From: JAWKMZ01 sp041391965
GTDB taxonomy: Bacteria > Bacteroidota > Bacteroidia > Flavobacteriales > Flavobacteriaceae
Direction of reading: 5' to 3'
Length of the DNA stretch: 64,000 bases
Assembly: GCA_041391965.1 (NCBI GenBank)
Contig: JAWKMZ010000001.1
Location: 310,001 to 374,000 of the forward strand
Shown one piece after another: positions 1 through 5,900 of this stretch (position 1 is the first letter of the stretch; the number at the start of each line of letters is the position of its first letter). The translations under genes and the position numbers were made by a program. The notes under the pieces are model-generated. The model had not been told where the DNA came from. It worked only from the letters and a program-made list of their open reading frames with translations, and did not search any database.

Positions 1-628
1 TACCACCAGCCACAAGTGCAGGTTGCATATCTCCAGCAGCTTCAATTTTATCAAATGCTTGAATCATCCCAATTACTGTACCCATGAATCCAAGCATTGG
101 TGCTAAAGCGATAAATAATGAAATCCAAGACACATTTTTTTCTAATTGTCCCATTTGAACACCACCATAAGCTACAACAGCTTTTTCGGCTGCATCAATA
201 TCTTCGTCAGCTCTATCCAATCCTTGATAGAAAATAGAAGCAACTGGACCTTTTGTGTTACGACAAACTTCTTTTGCGGCTTCTACACCACCTGATTGTA
301 AGGCATCTTCTACGTTTTGGGTTAATTTTTTAGTGTTTGTAGTAGATAAGTTCAAAAAGATAATTCTTTCAATAGCGATTGCAAGTCCTAAAATCAAACA
401 AAGCAATACAATACCCATAAAGCCTGGGCCACCTTCAATAAAACGCTTCTTTAATTCTTGATGAAATCCAAGTTTTTCTGCAGGAGCTGCTGCTCCAGTA
501 GCATCGTCTTGGGTTAGAGTTACAACATTGATAGTTGCCATTGATGTCGTGTTTGCATTTGTATTTGCATTAACAGTTCCAAAAGCCATTGTTCCTGCGA
601 TGGCTAGGATAGAAAATAATCTTTTCAT
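1..628 (-). CDS. exbB: MotA/TolQ/ExbB proton channel family protein (3' end outside window)
   Basis: The reading frame is open from ATG at 628 to the left edge of the window (about 209 residues seen, C-terminus missing). It starts with a hydrophobic leader of about 21 residues, followed by a Thr/Asn/Ala-rich stretch, a transmembrane segment near residues 69-92 (motif GFMGIVLLCLILGLAIAIER) and, after a cytoplasmic helical part, the family-typical segment SLFIALAPMLGFMGTVIGM. ExbB-type proteins form the proton channel that energises TonB for outer-membrane uptake; an N-terminal extension with a leader is common in Bacteroidota versions. The exbD genes would be expected downstream, outside the window to the left. 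A TolQ or MotA role cannot be excluded without those neighbours, so the symbol is given on domain pattern only. Confidence 0.85.
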   Translation of the reverse strand, partial: MKRLFSILAIAGTMAFGTVNANTNANTTSMATINVVTLTQDDATGAAAPAEKLGFHQELKKRFIEGGPGFMGIVLLCLILGLAIAIERIIFLNLSTTNTKKLTQNVEDALQSGGVEAAKEVCRNTKGPVASIFYQGLDRADEDIDAAEKAVVAYGGVQMGQLEKNVSWISLFIALAPMLGFMGTVIGMIQAFDKIEAAGDMQPALVAGG

Positions 629-703
629 TGTTCTTAATCTTAATTTTATTAGTTAAAGTGTTAAAGATATAAAAAATTTACAATTAAAAAATAAAAATAA
701 CAG

Positions 704-791
704 CAGAGAGGAAGGGATTCGAACCCTCGATACGCTTTTGACGTATACACACTTTCCAGGCGTGCGCCTTCGACCACTCGGCCACCTCTCT
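704..791 (-). tRNA. tRNA-Ser(GGA)
   Basis: The minus strand folds into a class II tRNA of 88 nt: acceptor AGAGAGG pairs with CCTCTCT, the D-arm is GCCGAGTGGTCGAAGGC, the anticodon stem CACGC/GTGTG encloses the loop CTGGAAA with anticodon GGA, a long variable arm (TACG/CGTA) follows, and the T-loop is TTCGAAT. The discriminator is G and no CCA is encoded, as is usual in Bacteroidota. The long variable arm and anticodon fix it as serine. Confidence 0.96.
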
Positions 792-863
792 AAATTTCTA
801 TTCTTTAATTAGCATGCCAAATAACGAAAAAACTTTTAGGCCAAAAAATTTTGAACGTTAATT

Positions 864-1895
864 TTAAGACATTTCTCCTCGTAATGACGTTTCAAATATG
901 GTTTTGAAGGTTTTAGCTGAAATTTTTTCACCTAATAAATACATCAATTTTGTAACTGCTGCCTCAGTTGTTATGTCTTTTCCAGAAATGACACCAATTT
1001 GTTTTAATTGAGAACTGGTTTCATATTGTCCCATATTAACACTTCCTCCCGAACATTGTGTTACATTAATAATAGGAATCTTATTTTTTATAGTTTGTTT
1101 TAAAAGCTTAAGAAACCACTCATCTGTTGTAGTGTTTCCTGCTCCATAGGTTTCTAAAATAATCCCTTTTAAGTTTGGTGTTTTAAAAATACACTCTAAA
1201 ACAGATTTTGAAATCCCTGGAAATAACTTTACAAGGGCAATATTGGTGTCAAATTTTTTATGTACAACTAGTTTTTTTCTTGTGTTTGGTTTATACAAAT
1301 ACTCTTTAGATACTTTTAAATGGACTCCAGACTCTGCCAAATCTGGATAATTTAAAGACTCAAAAGCTTCAAAATGCTCTGCATTTATTTTTGTGGTTCT
1401 GTTGCCTCTGTATAGTTTGTATTCAAAATAAAGCCCAACTTCTTTAATAACTGGCTTGCCATTTTGTTGTAACGATGCCATTTGTATGGATGTTATCAAA
1501 TTTTCTTTGGCATCTGTACGCAAATCGCCAATTGGTAATTGCGAACCTGTAAATATGACTGGTTTTGTTAAGTTTTCTAACATAAAACTCAATGCTGACG
1601 CGCTATAACTCATCGTATCACTTCCATGCAAAACCACAAAACCATCAAACGCTTCGTACTTTTCTTCAATAATTTCTGCCATTTGAAGCCAGTATTCTGG
1701 TTTCATATTGGATGAATCAATAGGCTCATCAAAAGAAATGGTATTAATTTTACAATCTAATAATTTTAACTCTGGAATTTTTTTAAGCAAATTATTAAAA
1801 TCAAACGCTTTTAAAACGCCTGTATTTGCATCTTTTATCATACCAATTGTTCCGCCTGTATAGAGTAATAAGATGTTAGGTTGATAGGATTGCAT
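864..1895 (-). CDS. ansA: Type I L-asparaginase
   Basis: 343 residues, the usual size of type I (cytoplasmic) asparaginase, which hydrolyses L-asparagine to aspartate and ammonia. The first catalytic threonine lies in YTGGTIGM (residues 12-19) and the second in HGSDTM (90-95); TGSQLPIGDLRTDA follows and is also family-typical. There is no signal peptide, which agrees with the cytoplasmic type. The ATG is 2 bp from the stop of the upstream tatD-like gene on the same strand, so the two are probably co-transcribed. This pairing is often seen in flavobacteria (family knowledge). Confidence 0.93.
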   Translation of the reverse strand: MQSYQPNILLLYTGGTIGMIKDANTGVLKAFDFNNLLKKIPELKLLDCKINTISFDEPIDSSNMKPEYWLQMAEIIEEKYEAFDGFVVLHGSDTMSYSASALSFMLENLTKPVIFTGSQLPIGDLRTDAKENLITSIQMASLQQNGKPVIKEVGLYFEYKLYRGNRTTKINAEHFEAFESLNYPDLAESGVHLKVSKEYLYKPNTRKKLVVHKKFDTNIALVKLFPGISKSVLECIFKTPNLKGIILETYGAGNTTTDEWFLKLLKQTIKNKIPIINVTQCSGGSVNMGQYETSSQLKQIGVISGKDITTEAAVTKLMYLLGEKISAKTFKTIFETSLRGEMS

Positions 1896-1897
1896 GC

Positions 1898-2665
1898 TTA
1901 TATTTTAAAAATAGATTTAGAGTTTTGAGTGGTAATTTCGGCAATTTTTTCTTGTGATAGTCCGTAAAGTTCAGATAATTTTTCTAATACCTTTATGATA
2001 TAGGAACTTTCATTCCGTTTCCCTCTGTAAGGTTTTGGGGCTAAATAAGGTGAATCGGTTTCTAAAACAATATGCTGTATCTCTATTTGATTTATAAATT
2101 GATCTAAATCACCATTTTTAAAGGTCACAACACCACCAATACCCAATTTCATATTATAAGAAATGGCTTTTTGAGCTTGTTCTAAAGTACCAGTAAAACA
2201 GTGAAAAATTCCAAACAAATCCTCTGATTTTTCACTTTCTAAAACTTCAAAAACCTCATCAAAAGCTTCTCTACAATGAATAACTATTGGCAATTGATAG
2301 TGTTTTGCTAATTTAATTTGATGTTTGAAGGCTGTTTTCTGAATTTCTAAAGTAGAAGTATCCCAATATAAATCGATACCAATTTCGCCAATCGCAAAAA
2401 AATTACGTTTAGAGAGTTGGTTTTCAACATGTGCTAATTCATCTTTATAATTATCTTTTACAGACGTTGGATGCAAACCCATCATCAAAAACACATGGTT
2501 AGGATGATCTGCTTCCAACTGAAACATTGCTTTTGTGTAAGACGAATCAATGGCAGGAATAAAAAAGCGAGATACTTGAGCATCCAATGCACGTTTTATC
2601 ATAGCATCTCTATCAGCATCAAAAGCATCACTATATAAATGGGTATGTGTATCAGTAATTATCAT
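1898..2665 (-). CDS. tatD: TatD family metal-dependent hydrolase
   Basis: 255 residues of the TatD/YcfH/YjjV amidohydrolase fold, a family of metal-dependent DNases acting on 3' ends and also linked to D-aminoacyl-tRNA processing. Metal-binding motifs are visible in order: THTHL (residues 6-10), GEIGIDLYWD, PIVIHCRE, FHCFTGT and ETDSPYL near the C-terminus. It is the first gene of a two-gene minus-strand unit with the asparaginase and diverges from the retropepsin-like gene at 2717. The exact paralogue (TatD, YcfH or YjjV) cannot be told from motifs alone. Confidence 0.92.
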   Translation of the reverse strand: MIITDTHTHLYSDAFDADRDAMIKRALDAQVSRFFIPAIDSSYTKAMFQLEADHPNHVFLMMGLHPTSVKDNYKDELAHVENQLSKRNFFAIGEIGIDLYWDTSTLEIQKTAFKHQIKLAKHYQLPIVIHCREAFDEVFEVLESEKSEDLFGIFHCFTGTLEQAQKAISYNMKLGIGGVVTFKNGDLDQFINQIEIQHIVLETDSPYLAPKPYRGKRNESSYIIKVLEKLSELYGLSQEKIAEITTQNSKSIFKI

Positions 2666-2692
2666 TTAGCAAAAATATATGTTTTACATCAT

Positions 2693-2700
2693 TATCTTTG
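2693..2700 (+). promoter_or_regulatory. -7 promoter element TATCTTTG
   Basis: TATCTTTG fits the Bacteroidota -7 consensus TAnnTTTG and ends 16 bp before the ATG of the retropepsin-like gene. No good TTTG -33 box is seen at the normal spacing, so the assignment rests on one element. Confidence 0.4.
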
Positions 2701-2716
2701 TATGAAATGTTAAGAT

Positions 2717-3157
2717 ATGAAATCATTGCAGGAATTTCTTCTTGAAAAAGGCTACACACGCGTTAAATTAAAGCTTACTAAAACCAATCATTTTGAAATT
2801 AAAGCCACTATTAATGGTGTAAAAGGGCTTTTTATTTTAGATACTGGCGCATCAAGCTCATGTGTGGGTTTTGAAGCTGTTGAAACCTTTAAACTAAAGG
2901 CTGAAGCCTCTGATGTTAAGGCTGCAGGTGCAGGAGCGTCAGACATGTTGACTCAGATTTCGACAAAAAATACTGTTAAAATTGGCAAATGGAAAAAGAA
3001 CAAAGTTGCTTTAATTTTGTTTAACTTAACTCATGTTAATAGGGCTTTAACACAACACCAAGCTCAACCTGTTGATGGCATTATTGGTGCTGATATTTTA
3101 AAAAAATCAAAAGCTATTATTGATTATGACAAAAAATATGTTTACTTAAAATTGTAG
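2717..3157 (+). CDS. Retropepsin-like aspartic protease (clan AA)
   Basis: 146 residues with one retroviral-type aspartyl protease domain. The active-site triplet is in FILDTGASSSCV (Asp42), the flap region is rich in Gly/Ala (around AAGAGAS), and the C-terminal half of the fold shows DGIIGADIL followed by AIIDY. Such single-domain proteins must dimerise to form an active site. No signal peptide is evident, so it is probably cytoplasmic. The substrate is unknown. It stands alone, 67 bp before a response regulator gene on the same strand; the two could be one transcript. Confidence 0.85.
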   Translation: MKSLQEFLLEKGYTRVKLKLTKTNHFEIKATINGVKGLFILDTGASSSCVGFEAVETFKLKAEASDVKAAGAGASDMLTQISTKNTVKIGKWKKNKVALILFNLTHVNRALTQHQAQPVDGIIGADILKKSKAIIDYDKKYVYLKL

Positions 3158-3224
3158 TATATTTTTTACCTTTTTATAAATTCTAACTATATTTATAGCT
3201 TAATCCCTCATTATTAATAGCAAC

Positions 3225-3860
3225 ATGCCTACCTCAATCATCATAGCAGATGACCATCCACTTATTCTTAAAGGTCTTAACGATTTTCTTCTGGAAAAAA
3301 ATTACGATGTTTTAGCAAGTGCCAAAAATGGTAAAGAAGCCTTCCAACTCATTGAGCAACTGCAGCCTGAAATAGCCATTTTAGATATAAAAATGCCTTA
3401 TTTAACAGGTTTAGAAATTGCCAAAAAGTGTAAAGAACTTAATTACACTACAAAAATTATACTGATTACTTTTGAAAAAGACGAGACATTATATTATGAG
3501 GCCAAAGCTCTAAATATTTATGGTTATGTTTTAAAAGAATTTGCACTTGTTGAGATTGAAAATTGTATTGCCTCTGTACTTAAAGACACTCCATATTTTA
3601 GTCCAGAATTAATAGCGCATTTAGCACCAACACAAGCTCCTAAAGAGTTAAAATTATTGACACCAACTGAATTGGAAGTTCTAAAATTTATTGCTGAAAA
3701 CAAAACTGCAAAAGAAATAGGAGAGCTTTTATTTATATCTAGAAGGACTGCGGAAAAGCACAAAAGTAATATCATTAAAAAGCTGAATATTGAATCACAC
3801 CAAAACAATCTTTTGGTTTGGGCTAAAGAAAATGAAGCTTTTTTGCCTAAAAATACGTAA
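3225..3860 (+). CDS. NarL/FixJ-type (LuxR-HTH) response regulator, orphan
   Basis: 211 residues. Receiver domain 1-120 has the acidic pair D9/D10, phospho-acceptor Asp54 in AILDIKMP, Thr82 and Lys104 in YVLKE. A LuxR-type HTH occupies about 145-200 (LTPTELEVLKFIAENKTAKEIG, recognition helix around SRRTAEKHKSNI, broken here only for quoting). No histidine kinase gene is adjacent, so it is an orphan in this window. Its stop codon lies inside the first copy of the palindrome TACGTA-ATCC-TACGTA, which then recurs twice downstream; NarL-family proteins bind inverted heptamers, so this regulator is the obvious candidate to bind these sites (inference). Confidence 0.9.
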   Translation: MPTSIIIADDHPLILKGLNDFLLEKNYDVLASAKNGKEAFQLIEQLQPEIAILDIKMPYLTGLEIAKKCKELNYTTKIILITFEKDETLYYEAKALNIYGYVLKEFALVEIENCIASVLKDTPYFSPELIAHLAPTQAPKELKLLTPTELEVLKFIAENKTAKEIGELLFISRRTAEKHKSNIIKKLNIESHQNNLLVWAKENEAFLPKNT

Positions 3861-3869
3861 TCCTACGTA
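3854..3869. promoter_or_regulatory. Palindromic operator-like site, copy 1 (TACGTA-ATCC-TACGTA)
   Basis: A 16-bp element of two TACGTA boxes one helical turn apart (10 bp centre to centre). It can be read as an inverted 7-2-7 pair (TACGTAA-TC-CTACGTA), the arrangement used by NarL-type regulators. It overlaps the stop codon of the response regulator gene. A promoter-like arrangement follows: TTTG at 3873-3876, then about 18 bp, then GAATTTTA, a weak -7 match. Confidence 0.65.
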
Positions 3870-3934
3870 TTGTTTGGCATTAAATAATTACCGAATTTTA
3901 CAGTGCTATTAATCAATTTCTTTTAGGTTAAAGA

Positions 3935-3964
3935 ACTCTAAATTGTCAGTGATTTAGAGTTTTT
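3935..3964 (+). terminator. Leader hairpin 1, terminator-like
   Basis: ACTCTAAA at 3935-3942 pairs with TTTAGAGT at 3953-3960 (8 bp, 9 with one more A-T pair), followed by a run of T. It ends module 1, about 95 nt after the palindrome, and precedes a tiny peptide gene. It may end a short RNA or act as an attenuator in the peptide leader. Confidence 0.6.
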
Positions 3965-3989
3965 AGCCTAAATGTTATCATCTTCAGCT

Positions 3990-4088
3990 ATGAAAACTAA
4001 ATTCAGTATTATAAATTCATTGTTTATTTTGACTTTAATTGCGAGTTCAATTCTCATTATTACCATGAATATTATCCTCAATCTCTAA
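3990..4088 (+). CDS. Small single-span membrane peptide, paralogue 1 (32 aa)
   Basis: An ATG at 3990 opens a 32-residue frame; an in-frame ATG at 3972 would add six residues. The peptide begins MKTKFSIINSLFI and continues as one hydrophobic segment ending LIASSILIITMNIILNL. This segment aligns without gaps to the end of the peptide at 4456-4566 (LIISAILIIAINVLVNF): Leu-Ile, Ser, Ile-Leu-Ile-Ile, Asn and Asn are in the same places. Two related peptides in the same position relative to two repeated regulatory modules argue that both are translated. The function is unknown; a small membrane regulator, a toxin of a type I system or an envelope-stress peptide would all fit the shape. Confidence 0.55.
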   Translation: MKTKFSIINSLFILTLIASSILIITMNIILNL

Positions 4089-4134
4089 TTTTTTGTCCAA
4101 AACAAGTTGTTAAACCCCATTTTAGACTAAAATA

Positions 4135-4150
4135 TACGTAATCCTACGTA
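4135..4150. promoter_or_regulatory. Palindromic operator-like site, copy 2
   Basis: Exact repeat of the 16-bp TACGTA-ATCC-TACGTA element, followed as in the other copies by TTG-TTTG (TTTG at 4154-4157), an 18-bp spacer and CATTTG, then GCTATTA. It begins module 2. Confidence 0.65.
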
Positions 4151-4220
4151 TTGTTTGATGTTTCTTATTTCACGACATTTGAAATGCTATTATTAATTCT
4201 TAGGGGGAATTATAAGGAAG

Positions 4221-4251
4221 GCTCTAAATTGTCATTGATTTAGGGCTTTTT
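4221..4251 (+). terminator. Leader hairpin 2, terminator-like
   Basis: GCTCTAAAT at 4221-4229 pairs with ATTTAGGGC at 4238-4246 (9 bp with one G-U), followed by TTTTT. Stem and loop are nearly the same as hairpin 1 (CTCTAAATTGTCA shared), so the two modules come from duplication. The only frame behind it is 12 codons (4258-4296) without a membrane segment. Confidence 0.6.
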
Positions 4252-4300
4252 GCTTTTATGCAGAATTTTAACTTTAAATACATCTCTTTTCATTAAAATA

Positions 4301-4316
4301 TACGTAATCCTACGTA
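4301..4316. promoter_or_regulatory. Palindromic operator-like site, copy 3
   Basis: Third exact copy of TACGTA-ATCC-TACGTA. The following promoter-like part is closest to consensus here: TTTG, 18 bp, AAATTTG, then GCTATTAAT. Copies 2 and 3 agree for about 45 bp beyond the palindrome. Confidence 0.65.
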
Positions 4317-4381
4317 TTGTTTGGTGTTTTTTATTTCACGAAATTTGTAAAGCTATTAATTAATTATTTAAGGATTATTAC

Positions 4382-4415
4382 AAAAGTTCTGGGTTTATGT
4401 GAATCCAGAACTTTT
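4382..4415 (+). terminator. Leader hairpin 3, terminator-like
   Basis: AAAAGTTCTGG at 4382-4392 pairs exactly with CCAGAACTTTT at 4405-4415 (11 bp, extendable). The stem sequence differs from hairpins 1 and 2 but its position in the module is the same, so the structure is kept while the sequence changed. Confidence 0.6.
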
Positions 4416-4455
4416 AACTCTAATTCAAAAACATCAAATCAAAAACCTACTTAAA

Positions 4456-4566
4456 ATGAATTTAATGAAAAATAATTTTGACACTGGAAATAAACTTTTA
4501 ATAATAGGTTTAATAATAAGTGCCATTCTTATTATTGCAATAAATGTTCTTGTTAATTTTTTTTAG
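4456..4566 (+). CDS. Small single-span membrane peptide, paralogue 2 (36 aa)
   Basis: ATG at 4456 (or in frame at 4465) opens a 36-residue frame. A short polar start (MNLMKNNFDTGNK) is followed by a hydrophobic helix LLIIGLIISAILIIAINVLV and ends NFF. The C-terminal 17 residues match paralogue 1 at 3990-4088. It lies behind module 3 and is followed by a strong terminator at 4585-4624, so the transcript is bounded. No homologue of known function is recognised. Confidence 0.55.
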   Translation: MNLMKNNFDTGNKLLIIGLIISAILIIAINVLVNFF

Positions 4567-4584
4567 TTAGTTATTTTGTTAATC

Positions 4585-4624
4585 AAAAAAGCGCAACCAA
4601 AACTTCTTCGGGTTGCGCTTTTTT
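4585..4624. terminator. Bidirectional terminator between peptide block and odhB
   Basis: AAAAAAGCGCAACC at 4584-4597 and GGTTGCGCTTTTTT at 4611-4624 form an 8-bp GC-rich stem extended by A-T pairs, with T-runs on both strands. It can end both the plus-strand peptide transcript and the minus-strand odhB transcript. Confidence 0.85.
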
Positions 4625-4644
4625 AGTTAGTGTATTAAAAGATG

Positions 4645-5862
4645 TTAGAGTTCTAAAGCTCTTTTAACATCATTATCCATTAATAATTCAGTTGGGTTTT
4701 CTAAAGCTTCTTTAACAGCGACTAAAAATCCTACAGATTCTTTACCATCAATAATTCTGTGGTCATAAGATAAAGCAACATACATAATTGGTCGTATTTC
4801 TACATGACCATCAATAGCTACAGGACGTTCAACAATATTGTGCATTCCTAAAATTCCACTTTGTGGTGGATTGATAATAGGTGTTGATAGCATACTTCCA
4901 AAAACACCACCATTAGATATAGTAAAAGTACCTCCTGTCATTTCATCAACAGTTATTTGACCATCGCGAGCTCTAATTGCTAAACGTTTGACTTCATTTT
5001 CGACACCTCTAAAAGTCAAGTTTTCTGCATTTCTGATGACAGGAACCATCAATCCTTTTGGGCCTGAAACGGCTATGCTAATATCACAAAAATCATAACT
5101 TATCATTTCCTGACCATCGATCATTGAGTTAACTGCTGGATACATTTTTAATGCTCTTACAACTGCCAATGTAAAGAAACTCATAAAGCCCAAACCAACA
5201 CCATGTTTGTTTTTGAAGGTGTCTTTATAGTCATTTCGCAAAGCAAAAATTGGCGACATGTCTACTTCATTAAACGTCGTTAACATGGCTGTTGTGTTTT
5301 TAGCTTCAACTAAACGTTCAGCCACTTTACGACGCAACATTGACATTTTACTTCTTGATGTGCCTCTGCTTCCACCAGTTGGTGTACCCATTGATGGTAC
5401 TGCGTTGACAGCGTCTTCTTTAGTAATACGACCATCTTTTCCTGTGCCTTTGATACTTGAAGCTGACATATTTTTTTCTGCTAATACTTTTTTGGCAGCT
5501 GGACTTGCAGTTCCTGTAGCATAAGTTTTGGTTTCTGGTGCATCATCTTTAGGTTTTGCTTCTTCTTTTTTAGGAGTTTCTTCCTTTGGTGTTTCCTTAG
5601 CTGGTGCATCATCTTTAGGTTTTGCAGCACTTGTGTCAATTAAACACACTACTTGCCCAACAGCTACAGCATCTCCTTCTTCTGCTTTAAGTGTGATAAT
5701 TCCACTTTCTTCAGCAGGAAGTTCTAATGTGGCTTTATCACTGTCAACTTCAGCAATTGCCTGATCTTTTTCTACATAATCGCCATTTTGTACTAACCAA
5801 GTTGCTATTTCAACTTCAGTGATGGATTCTCCTGGTGATGGCACTTTCATTTCTAAAATCAT
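4645..5862 (-). CDS. odhB: Dihydrolipoyllysine succinyltransferase, E2 of 2-oxoglutarate dehydrogenase
   Basis: 405 residues. The N-terminal lipoyl domain carries the modified lysine in EVDSDKATLE (Lys43). An Ala/Pro/Glu/Lys-rich linker (about 85-115) leads to the E1/E3-binding domain (AAKKVLAEK...GRITKEDA, about 122-152) and the catalytic domain with ALSYDHRIIDG (His368, Asp372). The enzyme transfers the succinyl group to CoA in the TCA cycle. It follows the E1 gene on the same strand with a 38-bp gap, which identifies the substrate as 2-oxoglutarate rather than pyruvate. E3 is not in the window. Confidence 0.96.
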   Translation of the reverse strand: MILEMKVPSPGESITEVEIATWLVQNGDYVEKDQAIAEVDSDKATLELPAEESGIITLKAEEGDAVAVGQVVCLIDTSAAKPKDDAPAKETPKEETPKKEEAKPKDDAPETKTYATGTASPAAKKVLAEKNMSASSIKGTGKDGRITKEDAVNAVPSMGTPTGGSRGTSRSKMSMLRRKVAERLVEAKNTTAMLTTFNEVDMSPIFALRNDYKDTFKNKHGVGLGFMSFFTLAVVRALKMYPAVNSMIDGQEMISYDFCDISIAVSGPKGLMVPVIRNAENLTFRGVENEVKRLAIRARDGQITVDEMTGGTFTISNGGVFGSMLSTPIINPPQSGILGMHNIVERPVAIDGHVEIRPIMYVALSYDHRIIDGKESVGFLVAVKEALENPTELLMDNDVKRALEL

Positions 5863-5900
5863 CGTGTTCTAATATTTTAGTGTGTTTATTGTTTTTTAAT

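Noticed and set aside
4258..4296. 12-codon frame behind hairpin 2 as a real peptide gene
   Set aside because: Too short, no membrane segment and no likeness to the two paralogous peptides.
3854..4316. The three TACGTA-ATCC-TACGTA repeats as a CRISPR array or insertion-element ends
   Set aside because: Only three copies at uneven spacing (281 and 166 bp), no spacers of even length, no cas genes, and no transposase or target duplication.
5258..5764. Two Ser/Ala/Val-rich plus-strand frames over odhB
   Set aside because: They mirror the Ala/Pro/Lys linker and catalytic domain of odhB on the other strand.
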